DNA of 64,000 bases. Source: Pararobbsia alpina. Its GTDB lineage: Bacteria > Pseudomonadota > Gammaproteobacteria > Burkholderiales > Burkholderiaceae. Positions 7,814-16,076 of the stretch are shown one piece after another. The notes under the pieces are model-generated. The model searched no databases, had not been told where the DNA came from, and saw only the letters and a program-made list of their open reading frames with translations. The stretch is from NCBI RefSeq assembly GCF_902859895.1, contig NZ_CADIKM010000006.1, positions 62,001-126,000 on the forward strand, in the 5' to 3' direction. Made by a program: the position numbers and the translations under genes. Each line of letters begins with the position of its first letter. Position 1 is the stretch's first letter.

Positions 7814-8623
7814 TCAATCGGCGAGCGATGCTTTGCCGGTTCTCACTTCAGCAGCAACAGAGGCCTGCCTGGCGGGGTCGAAGGCATTGAATTCGGCGCG
7901 CGAATAGGCTTTCTTGCCCCCCGAGCCGGCGCCACCGCTCGCACCCGAACCGCTCGCACCCGAACCTTTCATGATCTGGTCGCGATGCGGGTAGCTTTCA
8001 ACGAGCGTTTCAAGCGCTTCATCGAAGTTGGCGAGTTCGCCGATGCGCGTGCGGGAGAAAATCTTGTTGCCAGTGGCGTCATAGGCCACCGTCTTGCCGT
8101 CCTCGATCTTGAATGCGCGACCGAAGGCGGCCTTGGCCATGTCGCCCGGGATTGCCAACTTCTCGGCGATAAACTTCGAGCGGTCGAAACTGCCGCCGAT
8201 CTTTTCGTCGTAAAGCTGGTTTTGCAGCGTGTCGCGCTCACCCTTGGTCTTGGCGAGTTCGGAGACGAACTGCTTGTTGGCTGCCTCGACCTGTTCTTCC
8301 GCTGTGCGCCTCGCTGCTGCCTTGATTTCCTCGACCTTGCCGGCCGCGATCAGGTCGCCGTCCTTGATGTTCTTCACGGTCTCGAGCGCTTTGCGTGCTG
8401 CTTCAGCGTCCTCGATGCCTTCGAACGCTTTTGCGATCTTCTCGGCTGCTTCTGCGCGCTCGCGATGACCCTTTGCCTCGCCATTGAGGCGCGTAATCGT
8501 GCCGATCGTGCCGTCCCCGTCGAAGGGTGATTCTTTGCCGTCCGCGTGAACGAAAACGGGCAACTTCGAACCGTTGACCTCCTGAACAACAATGCGACCT
8601 TCAGCGTCGTACTTAAATGGCAT
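7814..8623 (-). CDS. Capsid scaffolding protein
   Basis: A 269-residue, highly charged, alpha-helical protein. The middle is a long coiled coil (ERAEAAEKIAKAFEG... EEQVEAANKQFVSELAKTKGE). The C-terminus has a Gly/Ser linker (GSGASGSGASGGAGSGG) followed by a basic segment. This layout, located between portal and coat genes, is typical of scaffolds that guide coat assembly and then leave the head. No protease domain is fused to it. Confidence 0.65.
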   Translation of the reverse strand: MPFKYDAEGRIVVQEVNGSKLPVFVHADGKESPFDGDGTIGTITRLNGEAKGHRERAEAAEKIAKAFEGIEDAEAARKALETVKNIKDGDLIAAGKVEEIKAAARRTAEEQVEAANKQFVSELAKTKGERDTLQNQLYDEKIGGSFDRSKFIAEKLAIPGDMAKAAFGRAFKIEDGKTVAYDATGNKIFSRTRIGELANFDEALETLVESYPHRDQIMKGSGASGSGASGGAGSGGKKAYSRAEFNAFDPARQASVAAEVRTGKASLAD

Positions 8624-8697
8624 GGTGTTTCCCTGGTCATCCGACCGTTTTGCGAGCCATCCGGCTCAAGACGCCGTGCCTATCCAGGCGAGCGGCA

Positions 8698-8735
8698 ATA
8701 AAAAAGCCGCAGGACCGTGAGGCCGTGCGGCTTGC
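8698..8735 (-). terminator. Terminator between portal and scaffold genes
   Basis: On the minus strand AAGCCGCA and TGCGGCTT pair around a 14-base loop and are followed by a run of T. It lies in the 130-base gap after the portal stop. Confidence 0.6.
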
Positions 8736-8753
8736 GACTGCATATGAAGCGAA

Positions 8754-10151
8754 TTACGTGTCTTTGATCTGAACCTGGGCGGCCGTAACCTTGACGGCGT
8801 TCTGCTTGATGCGCAACTTCTCGTCTTCCCACTTGCGCTCTGGACTGATCACGCCGCGGCGCTGCGCCTCGGCAAAGAGTGACTCATCTGAGAATGTGCC
8901 GTCGACGTTCATGTCGCGCAGCAGCTCAAGGGATGCCTCAGCTAGGGATGCAACACCGAAATCGTTGAATATCTCGATGTGGCCGCCTTCGGGCTCCTTC
9001 ACCCATTCAGCGGCCAGTGCGAGCGCCGCGTCAGTCGCGTCCTCCAGATCCTGGATGATCCGCTGCAGCGTGCACATACCGGCTTCGTTGTCGGCAACCG
9101 TGTGCGCGACGGTCATGTTGCCGGGCTTGATCACCAGCAACTCGGCGCCAACCTGGCGCATACGGTCTTCGAGGGCCAGTAACTCGTCAGATCCGGCTTT
9201 GATTGCCTGCCCGGTATGCTCGACGAATTTCAGATCACCTTCCGGATCATCCGACTTCACTGCAGTTGCGGCGCCGACCGTGATCGGGTTGTCGCCAAGC
9301 ATCTTCGCGAACAGGATTGGCACACGCGCAATGTGCAGGATCGTCTGTTGATCAGATTTGCTCTGCCAGTGCTCCACGTTCATGTGGGCGAGCTCGACGA
9401 GGGGCGGCGCAGCCTGCATGAAACCAGTTCGTCGTCCATACACCGGCACGAATGGGATTTTCTGCAGAGTGGTCTCGCCTTCGTCATACAGAACCCAGTC
9501 TTTCTTGCCTGATGCATCGGCTTTTTCGGACTCACGCCAGACCTGCCACCTGCCAGGGTATAGCACGCGAACCTGCTCAACCTCTTTCTCGCCGAATTCG
9601 CCATCCGGCTCAGAGACGACCTCGAGGAACCGGAATTGCGTTAGCGTCTGGACACCGTTAATCCGTTCCGCGCGCCAGCCAAGAATGCTTTGGGCGTGAA
9701 TGTGGACGAAGTAGGGGCGCACGCCGGCCGCGACTTCCTCGGCTTTTGTGCGCAGGGCGCCTGCATTCGGGAAATCGACCAGAATGCCGCACATACCGTA
9801 TGAAATCACATGAAAACAGACGGCCGCGGCGAACGCATGCAGGTTATGCCCCTGCAGATCAATGTCGTCGCACCACTCAACAATGCGCGGCGGAACATCT
9901 TCTCCCAGCGTGACTGGCTTCGAAAACGGCTTCCCAGTCAAAACCTCACAAGTGCGCCCGAAGGCAGGGAAAAGCGTGGCCGTCTTCACGCGGTTGGCGT
10001 AGGCGTCGTCGTCCTCGTTGGGCCACTGAGGCAGATAGGTTGATCCAGCCTTGCGCATGGCCGTCGTACCACCAAGCAGCGCTGCGACGATCGGATAGTC
10101 TTCCGCCATCGTCTCGACTGCAGGCGTTTGATCTCGTACGGTCGATGTCAT
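8754..10151 (-). CDS. Portal protein (DUF4055-like)
   Basis: 465 residues. The N-terminal part (YPIVAALLGGTTAMRKAGSTYLPQWPNEDDDAYANRVKTAT, read in segments) and the later block EHWQSKSDQQTILHIARVPILF match the DUF4055 type of portal that I recognise from many siphophages and myophages. The portal forms the dodecameric channel at one head vertex, receives DNA from the terminase and later docks the tail. It lies directly downstream of the large terminase gene, as usual. Confidence 0.75.
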   Translation of the reverse strand: MTSTVRDQTPAVETMAEDYPIVAALLGGTTAMRKAGSTYLPQWPNEDDDAYANRVKTATLFPAFGRTCEVLTGKPFSKPVTLGEDVPPRIVEWCDDIDLQGHNLHAFAAAVCFHVISYGMCGILVDFPNAGALRTKAEEVAAGVRPYFVHIHAQSILGWRAERINGVQTLTQFRFLEVVSEPDGEFGEKEVEQVRVLYPGRWQVWRESEKADASGKKDWVLYDEGETTLQKIPFVPVYGRRTGFMQAAPPLVELAHMNVEHWQSKSDQQTILHIARVPILFAKMLGDNPITVGAATAVKSDDPEGDLKFVEHTGQAIKAGSDELLALEDRMRQVGAELLVIKPGNMTVAHTVADNEAGMCTLQRIIQDLEDATDAALALAAEWVKEPEGGHIEIFNDFGVASLAEASLELLRDMNVDGTFSDESLFAEAQRRGVISPERKWEDEKLRIKQNAVKVTAAQVQIKDT

Positions 10152-10167
10152 GCGGGTTTGGCTCTTG

Positions 10168-11415
10168 CTAGGCGTTGAGGCTGGTTACGGTGGCGGTGCG
10201 CTTGACGATCGGCCACCGCTTCACGATGAAATAGCCGTTGGCGTCGTTCGGGTGGTCATGGCCGCTCGTCTTGTCGGGCTTGCCATCGGGCGCCCAAACC
10301 TGCTGCTCGAGCGCCTCGGTCGTAACCGGGCAGGCATCCGTGTTGATGAGAAAGCGGCGCTCACCAGCGGCATTCAGGATCATCGCGCTGTAGGCGTTGA
10401 CCCGATCTTTCACCGCTGGATTGGCTGGGTTCACTTCGACCTTGAATCCGGCTTGCTTGAGAATCGACAGGTCTGATTCGCTGGCATTCTTGCTTGTCGT
10501 ATTGCCGCCCGATGCGTCGGGGTAGATCACGACTTGATGCCCTGCGTCGACAAAGTCTTCCTTCAGAATCTTCGCCATTGCCGGCGTGTCGCGCACCTTC
10601 ACGCGCTCCGCAAGCGTCCTCGGCAAGCCGTTGCGGACCACATTGACTGTGGCCGTCATGTTCAGGACGTTGAAGTCCAGCCCGACGTGAAGCGTTTCTC
10701 TCGGCGCGATCGTCTCAGCCGTGTGATTCAGCTTTCGATCGAAGTCGGCATAGACGCTTCCGCTTGCCAGATTCACGAACTGGCCTTTCAGGTACGCCTC
10801 GATCAGCTGCGGAGGGTAATCCTCTCGTAGCGTCTCAACGTAGTCATCAGGCAGAAACGGATTCGATTCCGTCTCGGCCTGGATCATCTCGTAGCCGGGC
10901 TTCGGACTCTTCGCCCACTTCTCGTAGACGAAATTGAAGCCTTCCGGCGTCGTGTAAACCGATACGCGGTTATACGGGTTCTTGATGCCTCGCGGCTTCT
11001 GCCGATTCCGCGCGATGATCTTTCGCCACGCCAGAGTAGCCAGCGCTTTCTTCAGCGTGTCGATCTCATCCACATGAGACCGGTAGGCCTCGTAACCGAT
11101 GATGCGCGCTGGATTCTCAAGCGTGCGCATCACGAAGTCGCCGCAACTCGGCGAGCTCACGTAGATGATGTTTTCCTGCTTGTTGTACTTGTAGCGCAGT
11201 CCGAGGTCAGTGAGCTTCTCTTCCATCCGAGGCGCCAGGATTAGGCGCACGAGGTCGTATGTTGGCTCGTAGAGGGCGATCAGTGCATTCGGGCCGTCCA
11301 GTGCATCGCGGATCGCGCAATTCGCGAGCGTCTCCGTCTTCCCTGCTCCGAACCCGCCAACGAATGCGGGGAACTTGCAATCCTTCTGGAAGAACCTAGC
11401 CTGCGGGTCCGTCAT
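10168..11415 (-). CDS. Terminase large subunit
   Basis: 415 residues from the ATG of MTDPQARFF. Walker A is GGFGAGKT at residues 20-27; an acidic stretch (YRSHVDEIDTL) around residue 115 fits Walker B. The C-terminal half has nuclease-type acidic positions (HVGLDFNVLN, VIYPDASGG). It pumps DNA into the head and cuts the concatemer. A longer frame begins at a TTG further upstream, but the ATG leaves only a 20-base overlap with the small subunit gene and keeps the ATPase domain whole. Confidence 0.85.
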   Translation of the reverse strand: MTDPQARFFQKDCKFPAFVGGFGAGKTETLANCAIRDALDGPNALIALYEPTYDLVRLILAPRMEEKLTDLGLRYKYNKQENIIYVSSPSCGDFVMRTLENPARIIGYEAYRSHVDEIDTLKKALATLAWRKIIARNRQKPRGIKNPYNRVSVYTTPEGFNFVYEKWAKSPKPGYEMIQAETESNPFLPDDYVETLREDYPPQLIEAYLKGQFVNLASGSVYADFDRKLNHTAETIAPRETLHVGLDFNVLNMTATVNVVRNGLPRTLAERVKVRDTPAMAKILKEDFVDAGHQVVIYPDASGGNTTSKNASESDLSILKQAGFKVEVNPANPAVKDRVNAYSAMILNAAGERRFLINTDACPVTTEALEQQVWAPDGKPDKTSGHDHPNDANGYFIVKRWPIVKRTATVTSLNA

Positions 11416-11971
11416 CTGAAGGGTTAGTGTTCTTCCTTCCACCGATGACCTCAATCTGAATTTTCGTGACTGGCAGATCCTCTGGCGGGTTGTCCTTGAG
11501 CATGTCCTTGCGCGCCAGCTCCAGCTTCCGGATCAAATCAATCTGCCGAATGATCAGATCGGCGTAGTCAGGAGCCGCGGCCTTGAATTCTTTCTTGTCG
11601 TACGGCGCCATGTCCTCGATCAACGGGTCGTACGCCATGCCGATCTTGCGCGTGACTTCAAGTGCGCCATCAACCATGTCCTGCAACTCAAGCGAACCTG
11701 ACAGCCGTACAAACCGATGCAGCTTGACCCGAGCCAGACGAATCTCGTCGTCCAGGCTGCCGACTTCGGCGCGTTCGTATAGCAAGCGCTCTTCGGGGAG
11801 CAGGGCGTCGGAGTAGAAGCCGTGCTTGACGGCGTTCGTGTTGCCGGGGCGGGCTGCATCAGTCTTCGGCCCGGTGCTCTTGCCGCCGTGCACTCGGCAC
11901 CTACCGTTAGCCATCGCCGGGGCTTTGCATTGACCTCCCGCGCGCGTCTTAGCGCCGCACCAGTTGGCCAT
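11396..11971 (-). CDS. Terminase small subunit-like DNA-binding protein
   Basis: 191 residues. The N-terminus has a Cys/His cluster (MANWCGAKTRAGGQC...GRCRVHGGKS) and the GPKT motif, typical of small phage proteins that precede the large terminase. The rest is helical and charged. It probably recognises the packaging site and loads the large subunit. It is the first gene of the leftward late operon, divergent from a promoter at 12044. Confidence 0.6.
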   Translation of the reverse strand: MANWCGAKTRAGGQCKAPAMANGRCRVHGGKSTGPKTDAARPGNTNAVKHGFYSDALLPEERLLYERAEVGSLDDEIRLARVKLHRFVRLSGSLELQDMVDGALEVTRKIGMAYDPLIEDMAPYDKKEFKAAAPDYADLIIRQIDLIRKLELARKDMLKDNPPEDLPVTKIQIEVIGGRKNTNPSDDGPAG

Positions 11972-12043
11972 GCCCGTCTCCGCTTATGGGGTTGCGTTTC
12001 AGCAATCCGGCACAGATGGCGGATAAACCCCGTGAAATAGTAC

Positions 12044-12072
12044 TTGCGTTAGGCACATTGTGCCGCTATGAT
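12044..12072 (+). promoter_or_regulatory. Promoter with palindromic operator for the 12.1-kb gene pair
   Basis: TTGCGT and TATGAT are spaced by exactly 17 bases. The spacer contains a perfect palindrome, GGCACA-T-TGTGCC (12052-12064), placed to block RNA polymerase when bound. It lies between the divergent terminase and 12121 genes. Confidence 0.55.
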
Positions 12073-12120
12073 TCTTTCCATGCCGCTGCGCTTCGCAGAA
12101 GGCGAACCCGGAGAAACGAA

Positions 12121-12435
12121 ATGATCAAGCGCACCCAACAAGACTGGACCATCGGCAGCGTCGTCAAGGTCGGCTTCCTGAGCCTCACCGTCAAAGCGGC
12201 TATCGCCACACCGGGCGACTTCAAGCCGGATGCCTACATCCTCTCCAACGCAGCAGGCACGCAGCTTTACCGCTTCGTTCCTCACAATGGCGTCGAGAAG
12301 ATTAGCCTGGTCGAGGCTCGCGAAATGATCGCGGACAACATGCACCGCGCCGAGCAACTTGCCGCGAAGGTTCTCGCTAAGGCGCAAGCTGATGCGAAGG
12401 CAATCGCGGCGATCAACGACATCCTCTTTCAATGA
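12121..12435 (+). CDS. Hypothetical phage protein (104 aa)
   Basis: Starts MIKRTQQDWTIGSVVKVGF after a GGAGA ribosome binding site. The N-terminal half is strand-rich; the C-terminal half is an alanine-rich helix (EQLAAKVLAKAQADAKAIAA). It is coupled by ATGA overlap to the helix-turn-helix gene that follows. Function unknown; probably works with that regulator. Confidence 0.6.
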   Translation: MIKRTQQDWTIGSVVKVGFLSLTVKAAIATPGDFKPDAYILSNAAGTQLYRFVPHNGVEKISLVEAREMIADNMHRAEQLAAKVLAKAQADAKAIAAINDILFQ

Positions 12436-12683
12436 TCCCTGACGCCACAAAACACCGGAAAGACCCTAAATACGTCCGCGCGCTGTATGAGCGCATCGGC
12501 AAGTCTCAGAAGTGGATTGCGGATCGCATCGGCATCAGCGAGCGCCGCTTCCGGTACTTGATCGCTGGATCGCGAGAGGTTGAGGGCAAGACCGTCGATG
12601 TAGTGCTGTCCTACCCTGAGCAATTCGCGCTCGAGTGTTTGGCAGAAGCAGCCGACATGGCTGGCGCTATGTCCATCAAATAA
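12432..12683 (+). CDS. Small helix-turn-helix DNA-binding protein
   Basis: 83 residues. KSQKWIADRIGISERRFRYLIAG is laid out as a helix-turn-helix (helix, GIS turn, recognition helix). The ATG overlaps the upstream stop. Its own promoter region carries the GGCACATTGTGCC palindrome, which could be its operator. Probably a phage transcription regulator of Cro/CI type. Confidence 0.6.
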   Translation: MIPDATKHRKDPKYVRALYERIGKSQKWIADRIGISERRFRYLIAGSREVEGKTVDVVLSYPEQFALECLAEAADMAGAMSIK

Positions 12684-13049
12684 AAAAGCCACCCATCGGG
12701 CGGCAATCAGGCGGGGCACCTGAAGGAGGAAATAGAGGGTGCCGGTGCTAATCCCCGGCTTGATAGCCTCACTGGCCGCAATCGATGATCTCAACCGCGC
12801 GCGTCACCGCTATCCGACGAACCGGGAGCGACGCGGCATCCGTGCAGGTCAGCATCCTGCAAACCCTCTGCGAAGCCGCCAACCCGTTCTCCGACGATGG
12901 GGGATGGAGCGCTTAGCCGACCAAGTCGGCGGTCTGCGGCTTCGCGGAAGGTTCTAGGGGTACTCCCCATCGAATGCCGCTTGATCTATCTTTGATTCGT
13001 GCGTATATTTCAACTTATCAACAACGCAGCACGAACAGGGGATCGGGAA
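12684..13049. other. Intergenic stretch with no firm gene
   Basis: A GTG with a strong upstream purine tract (GGAGGAAATAGAGG) opens a 72-codon frame at 12739, but the encoded residues are arginine-rich and unlike a folded protein. A 44-codon frame at 12785 has better composition but no ribosome binding site. I call neither. The right end holds the promoter of the next gene. Confidence 0.4.
12981..13009 (+). promoter_or_regulatory. Sigma70-type promoter for the gene at 13050
   Basis: TTGATC and TATATT are separated by 17 bases, in an AT-rich patch unlike its surroundings. Transcription would begin near 13016, which supports the later start codon at 13050. Confidence 0.55.
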
Positions 13050-13358
13050 ATGTTCATTCTGGCCGGCAACTTCGAAAACGGTTCTTGCAACGCGCTTCAT
13101 GCGGGCTTGTTCGATTCCCGCGAGGAAGCAGACTTTTGGATTGATCGGGCTCGCGGCGGAATGGATCTCGTGCTCACGCGATTCGCAGATGCTCGTGTCG
13201 TCGAGACGACCGCTGAACTGGATGCTGCCGTCACAGAGGCTCGCCAGAACCCCGACTATTTTGCGGGCTGGTTCGAACGGAAGTTCACATTCGACGGCGA
13301 CCGTGTATCCGTTTTCCCGAATCTTCCCGAAGATACGCCGATGCCCGCTTTTGACTAA
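13050..13358 (+). CDS. Hypothetical phage protein (102 aa)
   Basis: Starts MFILAGNFENGSCNALHAG. The promoter ends upstream of this ATG, whereas a longer frame would begin inside the promoter. A middle segment (REEADFWIDRARGGMDLVL) is helical. No domain recognised. The next gene follows after 10 bases. Confidence 0.55.
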   Translation: MFILAGNFENGSCNALHAGLFDSREEADFWIDRARGGMDLVLTRFADARVVETTAELDAAVTEARQNPDYFAGWFERKFTFDGDRVSVFPNLPEDTPMPAFD

Positions 13359-13368
13359 ACGCGCAGCC

Positions 13369-13542
13369 ATGAAGCCAGCCAAACCAACACACGGCGGCGC
13401 TCGCGAGGGCGCGGGCCGCAAGACCTCGGATGGCGCGAAAGGCGTTGTGCCCGTCAATATCACCCTTACGCCCGAGGAGCGCGAAAAGCTCAAGGCGCTC
13501 GGCGGGAGTGCTTGGGTGCGCGCTCAGTTGCGCGGGGCCTAA
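13369..13542 (+). CDS. Small GGAREGAGRK-motif phage protein, probable ribbon-helix-helix
   Basis: 57 residues. HGGAREGAGRK is a motif seen at the start of many small phage regulators. The strand VPVNITLTPEE followed by two helices (REKLKAL, AWVRAQLRG) suits a ribbon-helix-helix DNA-binding fold. Probably a small repressor or anti-defence regulator; the exact role is unknown. Confidence 0.55.
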   Translation: MKPAKPTHGGAREGAGRKTSDGAKGVVPVNITLTPEEREKLKALGGSAWVRAQLRGA

Positions 13543-13667
13543 GCCGTCAACGCCCGAAGCCGGTCCAACTTCGCGACGAGCGACGTCTTCAGCGGCCCGT
13601 CGATACGCATGCGTTGGATGTCTTCTTCGATGCTGTCGATCAGCGACTGGATTTCTGCGTTAGTCAT
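13539..13667 (-). CDS. Small helical phage protein (42 aa)
   Basis: Starts MTNAEIQSLIDSIEEDIQRM and is entirely helical in character. Its ATG overlaps the stop of the upstream 30-residue frame (ATGA), and its 3' end overlaps the convergent rightward gene by four bases. Last gene of the long leftward operon. Function unknown. Confidence 0.5.
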   Translation of the reverse strand: MTNAEIQSLIDSIEEDIQRMRIDGPLKTSLVAKLDRLRALTA

Positions 13668-13756
13668 GCTGCCCGCCAGTATTGAGCCAACGCCATCAGC
13701 AACTCCGCCCATGCCTCAGCGCACTCGGCCATATCAGCGAGGATTGAGGTGTACAT
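13664..13756 (-). CDS. Tiny helical phage peptide (30 aa)
   Basis: MYTSILADMAECAEAWAELL... ends in an ATGA overlap with the next gene, which argues that it is translated. A longer version could start at 13816, but that start lies inside the terminator hairpin at 13774-13810, so I prefer the short one. Confidence 0.35.
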   Translation of the reverse strand: MYTSILADMAECAEAWAELLMALAQYWRAA

Positions 13757-13773
13757 GGTGGGCTCGGAAACGG

Positions 13774-13810
13774 AAAAGCCCTGCTCGGAATTAACCGGCA
13801 GGGCTTTTTT
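13774..13810. terminator. Bidirectional terminator hairpin
   Basis: AAAAGCCCTGC and GCAGGGCTTTT form an 11-bp inverted repeat around a 13-base loop, with T runs on both strands. It can end rightward transcripts from 13 kb and leftward transcripts from the 14-kb operon. Confidence 0.65.
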
Positions 13811-13835
13811 AGACATGGCGCTAGGACCACGGTGT

Positions 13836-14252
13836 CTACTCTGCCACACGTTTCACTGGGTTGCAATGAATTTTGTATGCTCGATGCGATTTAGCCTCGG
13901 CATATGGATCGTTCCTCCCCCAGTACCTATCGGCTTGCTCCTGCTTGCGCTGCTTCTCGGCATTGCGAGGCGCATGGTAGTCGCGAGCGTTTCCTAGATG
14001 CGTGGTTAGGTAAACATTCCCGACTTTGTACGACCCCATGTCGCCAGTTCTCGCCATGCAAAGGTCATTTGTCCCTCGACCGCGCATGTGGAAATATGGC
14101 TCCCAGATCGTCCACCATTCATCGAATGTCATATCCCATTCGATACCGCGCTCTTTCGCGTTGTTGCGCTGCGACTTAAACGCGTGACCTGGGTCTCTCA
14201 GCCCGCGCTCCTTGCAATATGCTCTCGCCTTCTCTACTGGCACCCTACTCAT
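13836..14252 (-). CDS. Conserved-type phage protein, possible nuclease
   Basis: 138 residues from MSRVPVEKARAYCKERG. The block ERGIEWDMTFDEWWTIW followed by LCMARTGDMGSYKVGNVYL and HLGNARDYH recalls small phage proteins that carry HNH-like or DNA-binding modules, with an Asn/His pattern near the end. The catalytic set is incomplete by eye, so I do not call a nuclease firmly. It starts inside the last codons of the upstream gene (8-base overlap). Confidence 0.45.
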   Translation of the reverse strand: MSRVPVEKARAYCKERGLRDPGHAFKSQRNNAKERGIEWDMTFDEWWTIWEPYFHMRGRGTNDLCMARTGDMGSYKVGNVYLTTHLGNARDYHAPRNAEKQRKQEQADRYWGRNDPYAEAKSHRAYKIHCNPVKRVAE

Positions 14253-14706
14253 GCACGCCTCTCCACGCCATGCTGACCGCGCTGGATGCTGATCCGCCAA
14301 CGCTTTTCACGATGGGCTCAGGCTTAATGAGTCCTCTCGAGAAAAGCATCGGGAACAACAGGTCCTTCGCTTCCTGATACAGGCGGTGCGATTCCTCGGC
14401 CGACAACCGCGCGTTGCCCCAGACCGAAACGCCGACGCGCTTGTTCTTCATGGAGACTTGGATTGCCGCGCGATGCTGCCAAGTCAGCGTGTCCACGCAC
14501 ACCTCCACGATCTCGCTATTGGCCTTCCAAATCTTCGCGTCCGCAATCTCCGCGCGCTCCTTCGCGTCGAGCCATTGATTCCCTGAGCGATACTCGCGGC
14601 ACGTTGGATCGCAGCGGCCGGCGCCGAGCGCCGGGAAATAGGAGCTCTGCCACCTATGCCACTCGATCAGTAAAGTCTCGACCTGTTCGGATTCATCAAG
14701 CGTCAT
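14245..14706 (-). CDS. Possible late-gene antiterminator or regulator
   Basis: 153 residues starting MTLDESEQVETLLIEWHRW; the ATG overlaps the upstream stop and follows AAGGAG. A Cys pair (GRCDPTCREY) and helices near the end (SAEESHRLYQEAKDLLF) are visible. Its location late in the early leftward operon, before the structural genes, matches where lambdoid phages carry Q-type antiterminators. No diagnostic motif seen. Confidence 0.35.
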   Translation of the reverse strand: MTLDESEQVETLLIEWHRWQSSYFPALGAGRCDPTCREYRSGNQWLDAKERAEIADAKIWKANSEIVEVCVDTLTWQHRAAIQVSMKNKRVGVSVWGNARLSAEESHRLYQEAKDLLFPMLFSRGLIKPEPIVKSVGGSASSAVSMAWRGVHE

Positions 14707-14909
14707 TCGCCACTCCTTTCGTAAAGATCGCACTTCCGCATCCGCCAAACATCCGGCTTCCATTGCTCCGTAACCGCGCATGTGACGTATTCCACTCCAA
14801 ACACCCTCGCGAAAATCACGTTGCGACATCCGATGCAGCTTCCGTTTTGGCGCTCCTCGCAGATCAACATCGGATCGCGGCAGTAGTCGGAGCGGCGCAA
14901 CCCACTCAT
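14703..14909 (-). CDS. Cysteine-rich small phage protein (68 aa)
   Basis: Starts MSGLRRSDYCRDPMLICEER; the ATG overlaps the stop of the upstream gene (ATGA). Cys residues at YCRD, ICEE, SCIGCRN, TCAV and KCDL suggest metal binding. Function unknown. Confidence 0.5.
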   Translation of the reverse strand: MSGLRRSDYCRDPMLICEERQNGSCIGCRNVIFARVFGVEYVTCAVTEQWKPDVWRMRKCDLYERSGE

Positions 14910-15160
14910 GTCAGCGTCCGGCTTGCCCAATCGTTCCATGCCTGACGCGGGGTTCCTCCAAACCCGGGATACCCCGATCCATTCGTGCAGACCCAGCTTG
15001 GAACCAAGCCTTCGATTGAGTAATAGATGCGGGGCTTTTGGATTTCGAAGGTCCGACGAAGGGGCCAATATTTCCCGATGGTCACACTCATCATTTTTGG
15101 CGGCGGCGGCAACCATACACACCCGGATTCATCGAAATAGGCGCGGTTGAAGGGCTTCAT
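14906..15160 (-). CDS. Hypothetical phage protein (84 aa)
   Basis: Starts MKPFNRAYFDESGCVWLPPP. The C-terminal GYPGFGGTPRQAWNDWAS segment is Trp/Gly rich. Coupled by ATGA overlaps at both ends within the leftward operon. No domain recognised. Confidence 0.5.
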   Translation of the reverse strand: MKPFNRAYFDESGCVWLPPPPKMMSVTIGKYWPLRRTFEIQKPRIYYSIEGLVPSWVCTNGSGYPGFGGTPRQAWNDWASRTLT

Positions 15161-15621
15161 GCTTTCACCTCGGCTCGTGCCGCATCGATGGCGTCGGCGT
15201 ATGTGTCGCCCGACGCGATAAGAATGCCGCCGCGGTGAATGAGGCATCGGCTTTCTATGCCCACGAACATGATCGCCACGCGTGGGTTATTTCGGAGCCT
15301 CATTTCGGTACGCCAGCGCTCCGCATCCTCCCGCAGCGCCTCGTTTTCCTCCGTCAGCAACGCATTCATGGCGCGCTCGGATGCGATCACCTCGGGCGAC
15401 GACTCGGCGCGGGCCTGCTCGGCTAGCTGCAACTGAATAGTGCTGGCGCGCTTGGCGGCATCCATGCCCATGTGAGCTGCGGCAGCCTGGCGCTTAATCT
15501 CCTCCCGTAGTCTCCGAGCCTCTGCGAGAAGCGCCTCATAGTCTTCATGCTTGACCCAATCGCCGCCACTCACAGTAGGCACGATCGCGCCAGTGAGTAG
15601 GGCGTATCGTTGAATGGTCAT
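15157..15621 (-). CDS. Coiled-coil phage protein (154 aa)
   Basis: Starts MTIQRYALLTGAIVPT after a GGGAGA ribosome binding site. Residues about 25-105 form a long charged helix (EALLAEARRLREEIKRQAAA, then LLTEENEALREDAERW), followed by a short strand-rich C-terminal domain (ADAIDAARAEVKA). It resembles Ead/Ea22-like accessory proteins of phage early regions, whose role is not established. Confidence 0.55.
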   Translation of the reverse strand: MTIQRYALLTGAIVPTVSGGDWVKHEDYEALLAEARRLREEIKRQAAAAHMGMDAAKRASTIQLQLAEQARAESSPEVIASERAMNALLTEENEALREDAERWRTEMRLRNNPRVAIMFVGIESRCLIHRGGILIASGDTYADAIDAARAEVKA

Positions 15622-15634
15622 TTCGTCTCCCGGC

Positions 15635-15907
15635 TCAATAAAGGTTCTCGGAGTACAGCGTGCCGCCGGCTGTGTCATCACCACCCACGCGACGGATGAT
15701 CTGCCCCGCGGCTTCTGCGACTTTCCATGCCTCGACGCGACTGAAGAAAGTACCGCGGTTGTCGATAAAGCCTTGGTCGACCGGATCGCCTTCGGTTTCC
15801 AGTCCGCGCATGAAGGCATCCCAATGGCGGATGCCGAGCACGACTTCGCCTGTGAATCGCTTGCGGTTCGCGGCACAGACAATTCGGTGAATAGCCCCCT
15901 CACTCAT
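15635..15907 (-). CDS. Conserved-type phage protein (90 aa)
   Basis: Starts MSEGAIHRIVCAANRKRF and ends GGTLYSENLY. The pattern RIVCAANR, LGIRHWD, FIDNRGTFFSR, GQI, LYSENLY is one I recognise as recurring in phage accessory proteins of proteobacteria, but without a known function. Confidence 0.6.
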   Translation of the reverse strand: MSEGAIHRIVCAANRKRFTGEVVLGIRHWDAFMRGLETEGDPVDQGFIDNRGTFFSRVEAWKVAEAAGQIIRRVGGDDTAGGTLYSENLY

Positions 15908-16076
15908 GGCTCTCAACCCTCCTCGCGCACTCGCAAACAAAACTCCCGCGCGTATCGGGCGCGCTCCCGCAATCCATACAGCGTCGCTCCGGCTTCTCCG
16001 CAGTGCGCTCGATTTCGGCGTGGAGGGCATTGGCGCGGGCGCTGGCGGTGTGCCAGTGGGTGGGGTCTTGGTTCAT
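15900..16076 (-). CDS. Small zinc-ribbon-like phage protein (58 aa)
   Basis: Starts MNQDPTHWHTASARANALH. Near the C-terminus CMDC and CEC pairs are spaced like a small zinc ribbon. It overlaps the next gene by eight bases. Function unknown. Confidence 0.5.
   Translation of the reverse strand: MNQDPTHWHTASARANALHAEIERTAEKPERRCMDCGSAPDTRGSFVCECARRVESHE

Noticed and set aside
12739-12957. 72-codon frame with strong upstream purine tract
   Set aside because: The encoded protein is arginine-rich with no sensible fold, and another frame overlaps it. Left unannotated as a gene.
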